Origin: an uncultured Oscillibacter sp.
Lineage (GTDB): Bacteria; Bacillota; Clostridia; Oscillospirales; Oscillospiraceae
Assembly: GCA_900542115.1 (NCBI GenBank)
Contig: UQMC01000025.1
Span: 1 to 20,388, forward strand
Direction of reading: 5' to 3'
Length of the DNA stretch: 20,388 nt
Position numbers and translations under genes: made by a program. Positions 1 through 6,012 of this stretch are shown one piece after another; the first letter of the stretch is position 1; each line of letters begins with the position of its first letter. The notes under the pieces are model-generated. The model was not told the DNA's origin and did not search any database. It was given only the letters and a program-made list of their open reading frames with translations.

Positions 1-31
1 CGGTTCATAGTTCTGCACGTTTTGTAATGCT

Positions 32-60
32 AAGATAACATTTCAATTTTTAAATCGCAA
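32..60 (-). promoter_or_regulatory. Candidate σA promoter for a gene left of the window
   Basis: Read on the minus strand, TTGCGA (60-55) and TATCTT (37-32) are separated by 17 nt. It points out of the left edge, and no gene is visible in 1-130, so this is probably the promoter of a minus-strand gene that begins beyond position 1. The -10 is imperfect, so the call is moderate. Confidence 0.4.
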
Positions 61-75
61 GAGGTTTGGTTCATT

Positions 76-93
76 TGTTACACGGTTGTAACA
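76..93. promoter_or_regulatory. Inverted repeat, possible operator
   Basis: TGTTACA (76-82) and TGTAACA (87-93) form a 7-bp dyad with a 4-nt centre. It lies just upstream of the candidate promoter at 32-60 and would sit about 60 bp before that start site, a place suited to an activator. The binding protein cannot be named from the sequence. Confidence 0.35.
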
Positions 94-130
94 TTGATTG
101 CCGATAGTGGCGGTTCCTTTCCCGAGACGC

Positions 131-168
131 AAAAAACTCCCCGCCGCGCAAAGCGCGACGGGGAGTTT
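131..168 (-). terminator. Rho-independent terminator of ridA
   Basis: A 10-bp stem (134-143 with 159-168) is followed on the minus strand by a run of six T (positions 136-131). It begins 18 nt after the ridA stop codon. Confidence 0.85.
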
Positions 169-186
169 AACGGCAGGGCTGTTTTT

Positions 187-564
187 TTACTTCTTGCAGA
201 CAGCGATGATCTCGACCTCGCAAAGCAGCTTCTTGGGCAGCTCCTTCACGGCAACGCAGGAACGGGCGGGCTTGCCGGTGAAATACTTGCCGTACACAGC
301 GTTGAACGCGGCGAAATCGCCCATATCGGCGAGGAAGCAGGTGGTCTTGATGACGTCCTCGAAGCCGAGGCCGTTGGCGGCCAGAATGGCCTTGATGCTC
401 TGGCAGCAGCGCTCGGCCTGCTCCTCAATGGTGGTACCGACAACCTCGCCGGTGCCGGGCATCAGCGCGACCTGACCGGAGGCGAACAGGAAACCGTTGG
501 CGGAGATAGCCTGAGAATAGGGGCCGATTGCGGCGGGTGCATCAGGAGTGCTTGTGTAATTCAT
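187..564 (-). CDS. ridA: RidA family reactive intermediate (enamine/imine) deaminase
   Basis: A 125-residue protein, the usual length for the YjgF/YER057c/UK114 (RidA) family. These small trimeric cytosolic enzymes hydrolyse 2-aminoacrylate/2-iminopropionate and 2-iminobutyrate to 2-keto acids plus ammonia. Seen in the sequence: the N-terminal GPYSQA (14-19), ASGQV (28-32), and the C-terminal RSCVAV (101-106) followed by CEVEI (115-119). R101 and E116 align with the carboxylate-binding Arg and the catalytic-water Glu of the active RidA subgroup. The ATG follows AAAGGAAG at about 9 nt. The gene has its own promoter (665-693) and terminator. It lies directly downstream of the methionine gamma-lyase gene, whose reaction releases the kind of imine that RidA destroys, so a partnership is likely but inferred. 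Family assignment is firm. Confidence 0.95.
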   Translation of the reverse strand: MNYTSTPDAPAAIGPYSQAISANGFLFASGQVALMPGTGEVVGTTIEEQAERCCQSIKAILAANGLGFEDVIKTTCFLADMGDFAAFNAVYGKYFTGKPARSCVAVKELPKKLLCEVEIIAVCKK

Positions 565-617
565 AATGAGATACTTCCTTTCATATTATAATGGAATCAG
601 CCTTGCTGAAAACGCAT

Positions 618-649
618 CTCCCGCTCCGCAAAGGACAGGGGGGCGGGAG
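618..649 (-). promoter_or_regulatory. Hairpin in the ridA leader
   Basis: CTCCCGC (618-624) pairs with GCGGGAG (643-649), with an 18-nt loop. It falls inside the roughly 94-nt untranslated leader predicted from the promoter at 665-693. No U-run follows, so it is not a terminator. It could be an mRNA stabiliser or a regulatory structure; no known riboswitch class was recognised. Confidence 0.3.
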
Positions 650-664
650 CGCGTCCATATATCA

Positions 665-693
665 AGTATAGCATTTCGCGCTGCGCTTTTCAA
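665..693 (-). promoter_or_regulatory. σA promoter of ridA
   Basis: On the minus strand TTGAAA (693-688) and TATACT (670-665) are spaced by exactly 17 nt, with a TG extended -10 (TGC before TATACT). It sits between the megL terminator and ridA, so ridA can be transcribed independently of megL. Confidence 0.75.
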
Positions 694-704
694 CAGGCGT
701 TTGG

Positions 705-743
705 AAAAATCCGCCGCCCCTCCCACGAGGAGCGGCGGATTTT
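705..743 (-). terminator. Rho-independent terminator of megL
   Basis: A 12-bp stem (706-717 with 732-743) whose 5'-proximal A/T pairs give a short U-tract on the minus strand. It lies 11 nt after the megL stop codon. Confidence 0.8.
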
Positions 744-753
744 ATAGAACAGA

Positions 754-1947
754 TTAGACCAGCGTATCCAGAACAGACTTCAGGTCGGCGATGATATCCT
801 CGGGGTCCTCCAGACCGATGGAGATACGGACCAGACCCTCGGAAATGCCGGAAGCCTTCAGCTCCTCGGGAGTGTAGGTGGAATGAGTCATGGAAGCGGC
901 GTGCTCGACCAGCGTCTCGGCATCGCCCAGAGACACGGCGATGGTGCACAGCTGCAGCTTGTTCAGAGCGTTGGCAACGGCGTCACGGTCGGCCTTCAGC
1001 TCAATGGACATCATGCCGCCGTACAGCTTCATCTGCTTCTTGGCGATCTCGTGGCCCTCGAAGTCCTCCAGACCGGGATAATAGACCTTATCGATGGCGG
1101 GATGATCATGCAGGAACCGGGCAACCTTCATAGCGTTGGCGCTGTGGCGCTCCATACGGATGTCCAGCGTCTTGAGGCCGCGGGCGATCAGGAAGGCGTT
1201 GAACGGGCTCATAACGGCGCCGGTCATATCCTTCAGGCCGAACATACGGCACTTGCCGATGAACTCAGCGTCAGAAATCACGAAGCCCGCAATCACGTCG
1301 CCGTGGCCGTTGATGTACTTGGTAGCGCTGTGGACAACCACATCGGCACCCAAGGACAGGGGCTGCTGGATGTAAGGAGAGCAGAAGGTGTTATCCACGA
1401 TAACGCGGATGTTCTTGTTGTACTCGTGAGCGATCTTGGCGACCTCAGCGATGTCAACCACCTTCAGAGTGGGGTTGCAGGGGGTCTCCAGATAGACAAC
1501 CTTGGTCTTCTCGGTCAGAGCGGCTTTCACGGCAGCGAGATCGGCGAAGTCAACGAACTTCACGCTGACGCCGAACTTGGTCATGCCATGGTTCAGCAGA
1601 GCGAAGGTGCAGCCATACAGTGTGTCGCTGGCAACGATCTCGTCACCGGCCTCAACAGAACTCCACAGAGCGGAGGAGATAGCGCCCATGCCGGAAGCGG
1701 TAGCCAGAGCAGCCTCGCCGCCTTCCAGAGCAGCCAGCTTCTCCTCGACCTGAGTCAAAGAGGGGTTGCCCAGACGGGAGTAGATGTAGCCCTCTTCCTG
1801 ACCGGCAAAGCGGGCACCGCCCTGCTGCACGGTATCAAACTCGAAGGTAGAGGTCTGATAGATCGGGGTGCACAGCGCGCCGACACCGTTATCGTGCTTA
1901 CCGGCGTGAATCTGACGAGTAGCAAAGCCCATGTTCTTGCAATCCAT
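754..1947 (-). CDS. megL: Methionine gamma-lyase (PLP-dependent)
   Basis: A 397-residue Cys/Met-metabolism PLP enzyme (fold type I). It cleaves L-methionine to methanethiol, 2-ketobutyrate and ammonia, and often also acts on homocysteine or cysteine. Seen: YSRLGNPS (56-63), the TLYGCT motif with Tyr111 and Cys113, DNTFCSPY (185-192), and SATKYINGHGD (207-217) holding the Schiff-base Lys210. The Cys in the YGC motif is the feature that separates methionine gamma-lyase from cystathionine gamma-lyase and synthase relatives, which usually carry another residue there. Length and C-terminal SLGDAETL...HPASMTHS-like blocks also match the family. The ATG at 1947 is chosen because AAAGGATGG precedes it by about 10 nt and the homology starts there; an in-frame upstream ATG at 1989 adds 14 unrelated residues. 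It is divergent from a LysR gene, the likely regulator. No strong promoter was found in its own leader. Confidence 0.9.
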   Translation of the reverse strand: MDCKNMGFATRQIHAGKHDNGVGALCTPIYQTSTFEFDTVQQGGARFAGQEEGYIYSRLGNPSLTQVEEKLAALEGGEAALATASGMGAISSALWSSVEAGDEIVASDTLYGCTFALLNHGMTKFGVSVKFVDFADLAAVKAALTEKTKVVYLETPCNPTLKVVDIAEVAKIAHEYNKNIRVIVDNTFCSPYIQQPLSLGADVVVHSATKYINGHGDVIAGFVISDAEFIGKCRMFGLKDMTGAVMSPFNAFLIARGLKTLDIRMERHSANAMKVARFLHDHPAIDKVYYPGLEDFEGHEIAKKQMKLYGGMMSIELKADRDAVANALNKLQLCTIAVSLGDAETLVEHAASMTHSTYTPEELKASGISEGLVRISIGLEDPEDIIADLKSVLDTLV

Positions 1948-2192
1948 AAATATGCCATCCTTTCTTTTCTCGGCCGGCAATGCCGGCAATTATTGTTATC
2001 GTTTTTCCCTTTACCGAAGCGGGGACCGCTGCCTTCCGGCGGAGAGAGAGGCCAGAGAATGAGGAGAGATGTACATGCGGGTTTTCTATGTGTACAATGC
2101 CGTAATTCATCGGTGACCCGCTCGGTGCTTTTGTTGTTTTCTACTATTAGAGTACCACAATCTGGCAAAAGGTGTTAGTAACTCTTTTTCGC

Positions 2193-2223
2193 AATCCATT
2201 CACAGTTTTTTTAATAATGGATT
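2193..2223. promoter_or_regulatory. Inverted repeat overlapping the lysR -35 (putative LysR operator)
   Basis: AATCCATT (2193-2200) and AATGGATT (2216-2223) are perfect 8-bp arms around a 15-bp A/T-rich centre. The right arm overlaps the first bases of the lysR -35 hexamer. LysR-type regulators commonly bind such dyads, repress their own gene and activate the divergent one. That role is inferred. Confidence 0.5.
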
Positions 2224-2250
2224 GACTTTTCAAAATACGGTTCCTATAAT
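2222..2250 (+). promoter_or_regulatory. σA promoter of lysR
   Basis: TTGACT (2222-2227) and a perfect TATAAT (2245-2250) are separated by 17 nt. The predicted start near 2257 leaves a leader of about 114 nt before the ATG at 2371. Confidence 0.8.
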
Positions 2251-2370
2251 AACATTAAGTAAATTGGAAAAGGTTTCCAGCGCAGGCGGACTTTTTCGTG
2301 CCGTTTGTCTCTTGAGCATGGATTTTCCGTTGGGAACCGTTTTCTTTGATTTTTGGAGGGGAGGGAGTCC

Positions 2371-3336
2371 ATGACATTCCAGCAGTTGACTTATGTGGTC
2401 GAGATCTCCAAGTGTGGCTCTATCAATAAGGCCGCCCACAAACTGTTCCTTTCTCAGTCCGGCATTTCCACAGCTGTCCGGGAGCTGGAAGAGGAGCTTG
2501 GCATCCGCTTTTTCGTCCGCAGCAACCGGGGCGTGGAGTTTACGCCGGAGGGCAAGGAATTTTTAGGCTATGCCGTGTCGCTCCTGGAGCAGAAACAGCG
2601 AATTGAGCGGCTGTACGGCGAGGCCCGCGCCACGGCGGCGCCGGTGCATTTCAGCGTATCCACCCAGCGCTATCCCTTTACGGAGGACGCCTTTTTGGAA
2701 ATGCTCCGCCGGGCGCAGGATAACCGCTATCAGTTTACCATCAAGGAAACCGGCATGGATGGCGTCATCGACGATGTATATGACCACCGGGCGGACCTCG
2801 GCGTGATTTTCCTCACAAAGCTGACAGAAAAGATTATCTGCCGCCTGCTGGACGCCCGGGAGCTGACCTTTCATGAGCTGGCAGCCGTTCCGCCCTGCGT
2901 CTTTGTGCGGAAGGGACATCCTCTCACCAAGCTGGAGCACATTACGGAGGAGGATTTGGACGGATACCCCTACAGCTCCTTTGAGCAGGCACAGGGCGTT
3001 GCCGTGGATTTCGCTGAGGAGTGCCAAATGGTCTCCATGCGGAAGCCCTCCAAGTGCATCATTGTCAACAACCGCTCCACCGCCATGAACGTCCTCGCCA
3101 ATACGGACGCCTTCAGTACCGGCAGCGGCCTTCTGGTCAAGGACCTGTCACCTGCCGGTGTAGTGACGATTCCGCTGGAGGCCAAGGATCCGGTCCGGTT
3201 GGGCTGGATTGCCCTGAAAAACGCAAAGCTCTCTTCCCACGCTGAGGAGTTTGTTCATCTGCTGGAGGCATCAATTCAGCGCTCTATCGCCTATACCTCA
3301 CAAGTCCACGAACAGCTTTCCGCCGAAAAGGGCTGA
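2371..3336 (+). CDS. LysR family transcriptional regulator
   Basis: A 321-residue protein of typical LysR length. Residues 1-60 form the winged HTH, with SINKAAHKLFLSQSGISTAVRE-type sequence (the AA..L..SQ..IS motif) and LGIRFFVRSNRGVEFTPEG as the wing. Residues about 90-300 are the periplasmic-binding-like effector domain. The ATG at 2371 directly follows GGAGGGGAGGGAG; an in-frame TTG at 2353 would place the start inside that ribosome binding site and was rejected. Divergent from megL and convergent with the NhaC-type transporter gene, it most likely controls sulfur amino-acid catabolism and its own synthesis through the dyad at 2193-2223. The effector is unknown. Family certain, target inferred. 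Confidence 0.93.
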   Translation: MTFQQLTYVVEISKCGSINKAAHKLFLSQSGISTAVRELEEELGIRFFVRSNRGVEFTPEGKEFLGYAVSLLEQKQRIERLYGEARATAAPVHFSVSTQRYPFTEDAFLEMLRRAQDNRYQFTIKETGMDGVIDDVYDHRADLGVIFLTKLTEKIICRLLDARELTFHELAAVPPCVFVRKGHPLTKLEHITEEDLDGYPYSSFEQAQGVAVDFAEECQMVSMRKPSKCIIVNNRSTAMNVLANTDAFSTGSGLLVKDLSPAGVVTIPLEAKDPVRLGWIALKNAKLSSHAEEFVHLLEASIQRSIAYTSQVHEQLSAEKG

Positions 3337-3387
3337 CGCATCCAACATTTTTTATAATGAAAAAGATGGCCGCTGCAATACGGCCTT

Positions 3388-3429
3388 AAAAAAGCGCGGT
3401 ACCGGCCATTTGGCCGGTACCGCGCTTTT
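3388..3429. terminator. Bidirectional rho-independent terminator between lysR and nhaC-like gene
   Basis: A very long, perfect stem of 19 bp (3390-3408 with 3411-3429) with a tiny loop. Four T follow on the plus strand and six T on the minus strand. It lies between two convergent genes and serves both. Confidence 0.92.
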
Positions 3430-3493
3430 GAGAGTAGGAGAGTCGGAGTATAATCGGGGGAGAGAATAGCCTTTACAGACTTTACTGCTTTTT

Positions 3494-4927
3494 TTACTGG
3501 TTGGCCTCAGCGGCTTCCTTTTCCATAAGGGCCTTCTTGGCAGCCACGTTGGACTCAGCGCAGTCATACTCCCAGTTCCAGGGGTCCTTGCGGCAGACGC
3601 CATCGGCAAAGGGGATAAAGATGGACAGGAGGCCAAAGGCAGCCAGGAACCAGCAATACCACAGAGAGCCAAGGATGTTGGCGCCGCTGATAACGGAACC
3701 GTTGGTCACAGTGGCATTGCACAGAGCGGCAGCGGTCAGAAGCTGTGCGCCGTAGGGGATAATACCTTGGAACACACAGGAGAACACATCCAGCAGGGAA
3801 GCCGTGCGGCGGGGGTCCACCTTGTACTCATGAGAGACCTGACGGGCCATGTCGCCAGCCACGATGATAGCCACGGTGTTATTCGCAGTAGCGCAGTCGC
3901 AGAGGGAGACCATAGCGGCAATGCCCACCTGAGCGGACTTGTTGCCCTTCATAACATTGTGCAGCTTCTGGATGATCCACTCAATGCCGCCATTCTTGGC
4001 AATCAGCTCGGAAAGGCCGCCGCACAGCAGGGTCAGGAAGAAGACCTCGTTCATGCCGCAGAAGCCGTTGTAGATCGCCTGAGCAAAGCCAGCTAGATCC
4101 ATGGAGCCGGTGGCAATACCCACAATACCAGCAGCGAAGATGCCGATGGTCAGCACCAGAAACACGTTCATGCCCACCAGAGCCAGAATGAGAACCAGCA
4201 GATAGGGAATGACCTTGATGAAGCTGTAGGACAGGTCGCCCACAGCGGTCACGGTCTCGGGACGACCCACCAGCAGCAGAACTACGATGGTAAGAATGGC
4301 TGCAGGCAGTGCAATCATGAAATTCACGCGGAACTTATCGCGCATCTCGCAGTGCTGGCTGCGGGTAGCGGCGATGGTGGTATCGGAGATCATGGAGAGG
4401 TTATCGCCGAACATTGCGCCGCCGATCACGGCGCCCAGAACCACCAGCAGGTTCAGACCGCCCTTTTCCGCAACGCCGACAGCGATGGGAGTGATGGCGG
4501 AGATGGTACCCATGGAGGTGCCGGTTGCCGTACCCATGAACGCGCCGATGATAAACAGGCCGGCGGCCAGGAACTGAACAGGAACGAGGCTCAGGCCCAG
4601 ATTGACGGTAGCGTCACGGCCGCCCATCTCAGCGGCCACGGTGGCGAACGCGCCAGCGAGGATGTAAATGATCAGCATGGTGAGCACATCCACGTTGGCG
4701 GCTCCCTTGGCGAACGTATCAAACTTTTCATTGATGCTGCCCTTGAACATGATGAATGCCACCAGAACAGCAAGGAACATTGCCGTAACAGAGGGGAACT
4801 GATAGAATGCCATTTCAACGCCCTGCGCCTGATAGATGAGGCCGGCGCCCATGTAAACAACGATAAAGATCAGGAACGGGATCAGCGCAAGACCATTGGC
4901 TTTTTTGCTGTTTAGAGTATTGCCCAT
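3494..4927 (-). CDS. NhaC-superfamily secondary transporter (Na+/H+ antiporter or MetT-like methionine carrier)
   Basis: A 477-residue polytopic membrane protein with roughly 11-12 hydrophobic segments. The NhaC-family signature is clear: GTATGTSMGTISAITPIAVG (132-151) and GGAMFGDNLSMISDTTIAA (169-187), the latter with the conserved D175 and D182. Proteins of this superfamily exchange Na+ and H+ or couple Na+ to organic substrates (malate/lactate, tyrosine, and methionine for the MetT group). Its place next to megL and lysR favours an amino-acid carrier, probably for methionine or cysteine; that is inference, and general Na+/H+ antiport remains possible. The ATG at 4927 has AAGGAGGA about 7 nt upstream; an in-frame upstream ATG at 5041 precedes the predicted transcription start and adds 38 hydrophilic residues, so it was rejected. 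Single-gene transcript with its own promoter (5030-5038). Confidence 0.85.
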   Translation of the reverse strand: MGNTLNSKKANGLALIPFLIFIVVYMGAGLIYQAQGVEMAFYQFPSVTAMFLAVLVAFIMFKGSINEKFDTFAKGAANVDVLTMLIIYILAGAFATVAAEMGGRDATVNLGLSLVPVQFLAAGLFIIGAFMGTATGTSMGTISAITPIAVGVAEKGGLNLLVVLGAVIGGAMFGDNLSMISDTTIAATRSQHCEMRDKFRVNFMIALPAAILTIVVLLLVGRPETVTAVGDLSYSFIKVIPYLLVLILALVGMNVFLVLTIGIFAAGIVGIATGSMDLAGFAQAIYNGFCGMNEVFFLTLLCGGLSELIAKNGGIEWIIQKLHNVMKGNKSAQVGIAAMVSLCDCATANNTVAIIVAGDMARQVSHEYKVDPRRTASLLDVFSCVFQGIIPYGAQLLTAAALCNATVTNGSVISGANILGSLWYCWFLAAFGLLSIFIPFADGVCRKDPWNWEYDCAESNVAAKKALMEKEAAEANQ

Positions 4928-5029
4928 GTGGGTTCCTCCTTCTTGTTCTTTCACGATTTTGTTGCTACGTCTTGGTTTCCAGTTGTCTCTTAGCACAAAC
5001 AGGTTCGGATTCCTCTCTCCTCTATTGTG

Positions 5030-5047
5030 AGTATAGCACAATTTGTG
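5030..5047 (-). promoter_or_regulatory. Extended -10 promoter with dyad upstream of the NhaC-type gene
   Basis: On the minus strand TGCTATACT (5038-5030) is an extended -10; no good -35 is found at 16-18 nt. Immediately upstream, and overlapping by two bases, is the dyad CACAA-N-TTGTG (5037-5047), placed where a repressor would block the polymerase. Predicted start near 5023, leader about 96 nt. Confidence 0.5.
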
Positions 5048-5078
5048 AACAAACTGTTACTGTTTATTTTCTATAACC

Positions 5079-5125
5079 GGCTATCACCTCAACGATAGCC
5101 GCTCCGCAATTTCAGAGCGGCTTTT
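5079..5125 (+). terminator. Tandem overlapping hairpins with plus-strand T-tract
   Basis: GGCTATC (5079-5085) pairs with GATAGCC (5094-5100), and GCCGCTC (5098-5104) pairs with GAGCGGC (5115-5121), followed by TTTT. The two stems share bases 5098-5100, so they compete. By orientation it would end plus-strand transcription, yet no plus-strand gene lies upstream within reach; see findings. Confidence 0.4.
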
Positions 5126-5226
5126 CCTGATTTTCCGCGCATGGGCGGCGGCGCCGTGCTGCCCATTTCCACGCTTCCATTTTATAGGAGATACCCGGTC
5201 GGCTCCTGTCGAGATCCGTCGGCCCG

Positions 5227-5267
5227 TAAAATAAAATCAGGGCGGTGCTTGCAGAGAGCGCCGCCCT
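5227..5267 (-). terminator. Rho-independent terminator of the nitroreductase-mtnA-HAD operon
   Basis: A 7-bp G/C stem (5239-5245 with 5261-5267) followed on the minus strand by the T-rich tail ATTTTATTTTA. It starts 23 nt after the HAD stop codon. Confidence 0.75.
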
Positions 5268-5290
5268 ATACGAATTTGCAGTTCGGAACC

Positions 5291-5944
5291 TTAGCCCAAG
5301 ATAACCGCCTTCAGCTCCGCCGTTGTGTCCGCCAGCACATCCGCCCCGGCGTCCACTAAATTTTCCCGGCTGCGGAAGCCCCACGTCACGCCGCAGGCCC
5401 GCAGTCCGGCGTTGTGCCCGGTGTGGATGTCCACATCGCTGTCGCCTACCATCAGGGTCTCGCCGGGCTCTGCCCCCAGCCTTTCCATAATGCCCTTTGC
5501 CACGCCGGGGTCCGGCTTCACCGGCGTTCCCGGGATATTTCCCCGGACCAACCGGAATATTCCGGGGAAGTAGTGCTCCACGATGACCCGGCTGAACTCG
5601 TCCGCCTTGTTGGAGCACACCGCCATCTGAAGCCCCCGGTCATGCAGCTCCCGCAGCAGCTCCGGGATGCCGGGGTAGGGGTGTGTGCTCTCCATGTTGT
5701 GTGCGCCGTAATAGCGGTTGAACTGATGCAGCGTATTCGCCAGCATCAGGGGACTGCGGGCGTTTTCCGGTGAAAACCGCTCGACCAGCTTCGGAATCCC
5801 GTTTCCCACCATGGACTCCACTTCCGCCACGGTATATTCCGGCCAGTCATTTTCCCGGCAGACATAATTGGCGGCAGCCGCCAGATCACTGATGGTGTCC
5901 AGCAGCGTACCGTCCAAATCAAAAATAACAGTACGATACATCAT
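5291..5944 (-). CDS. HAD superfamily phosphatase, Gph (phosphoglycolate phosphatase)-like
   Basis: A 217-residue subfamily IA HAD hydrolase. Motif I is FDLDGTLLD with the nucleophile Asp9 and acid/base Asp11. An alpha-helical C1 cap follows (about 16-85). Motif II is CSNK (Ser111), motif III Lys143 in VKPDP, and motif IV GDSDVD (167-172). These proteins dephosphorylate small metabolites such as 2-phosphoglycolate or sugar phosphates, with Mg2+, in the cytosol. The ATG at 5944 has AGGAAAGG 6 nt before it. It is the last gene of an operon with mtnA (68 nt gap), so the substrate may be a phosphorylated intermediate or by-product of methylthioribose or deoxyribose salvage, though this is a guess. 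PpaX- or Gph-type housekeeping roles are equally possible. Confidence 0.88.
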   Translation of the reverse strand: MMYRTVIFDLDGTLLDTISDLAAAANYVCRENDWPEYTVAEVESMVGNGIPKLVERFSPENARSPLMLANTLHQFNRYYGAHNMESTHPYPGIPELLRELHDRGLQMAVCSNKADEFSRVIVEHYFPGIFRLVRGNIPGTPVKPDPGVAKGIMERLGAEPGETLMVGDSDVDIHTGHNAGLRACGVTWGFRSRENLVDAGADVLADTTAELKAVILG

Positions 5945-6012
5945 GCGTTGCCTTTCCTGTTTCTCCGCTGCGGCGCAAAGCGCACCGCCGTATTCCTATT
6001 TGTATAAATTTC

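Larger units (their letters stand above)
1948..2370. promoter_or_regulatory. Divergent intergenic region between megL and lysR
   Basis: This 423-bp gap without a gene separates two divergent genes. It contains the lysR promoter (2222-2250), an 8-bp inverted repeat overlapping it (2193-2223), and two TGTACA palindromes exactly 21 bp apart (2070-2075 and 2091-2096). A repeated GCCGGCAAT element lies at 1972-1990. No convincing -35/-10 pair for megL and no recognised riboswitch or T-box was found on the minus strand. Confidence 0.6.
4928..5290. other. Intergenic region upstream of the NhaC-type gene
   Basis: This 363-bp gap has no credible gene. It holds the terminator of the HAD phosphatase gene (5227-5267), a double hairpin with a plus-strand T-tract (5079-5125), and the extended -10 promoter and dyad (5030-5047). 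A 22-codon minus-strand reading frame at 5112-5180 has no ribosome binding site. Confidence 0.6.

Noticed and set aside
585..590. TATAAT on the minus strand close to ridA as its -10
   Set aside because: The start site would fall inside the ribosome binding site and the -35 is poor; the promoter at 665-693 is much better.
883..2178. 431-codon open frame on the plus strand opposite megL
   Set aside because: It mirrors a high-confidence PLP enzyme gene, has no ribosome binding site and encodes His/Gly/Gln-rich sequence without family features, typical of G+C-rich antisense frames.
5112..5180. 22-codon frame (minus) upstream of the NhaC-type gene as a leader peptide
   Set aside because: The ATG lacks a Shine-Dalgarno sequence and no promoter at proper spacing was found; the arginine run is a product of GC-rich sequence.
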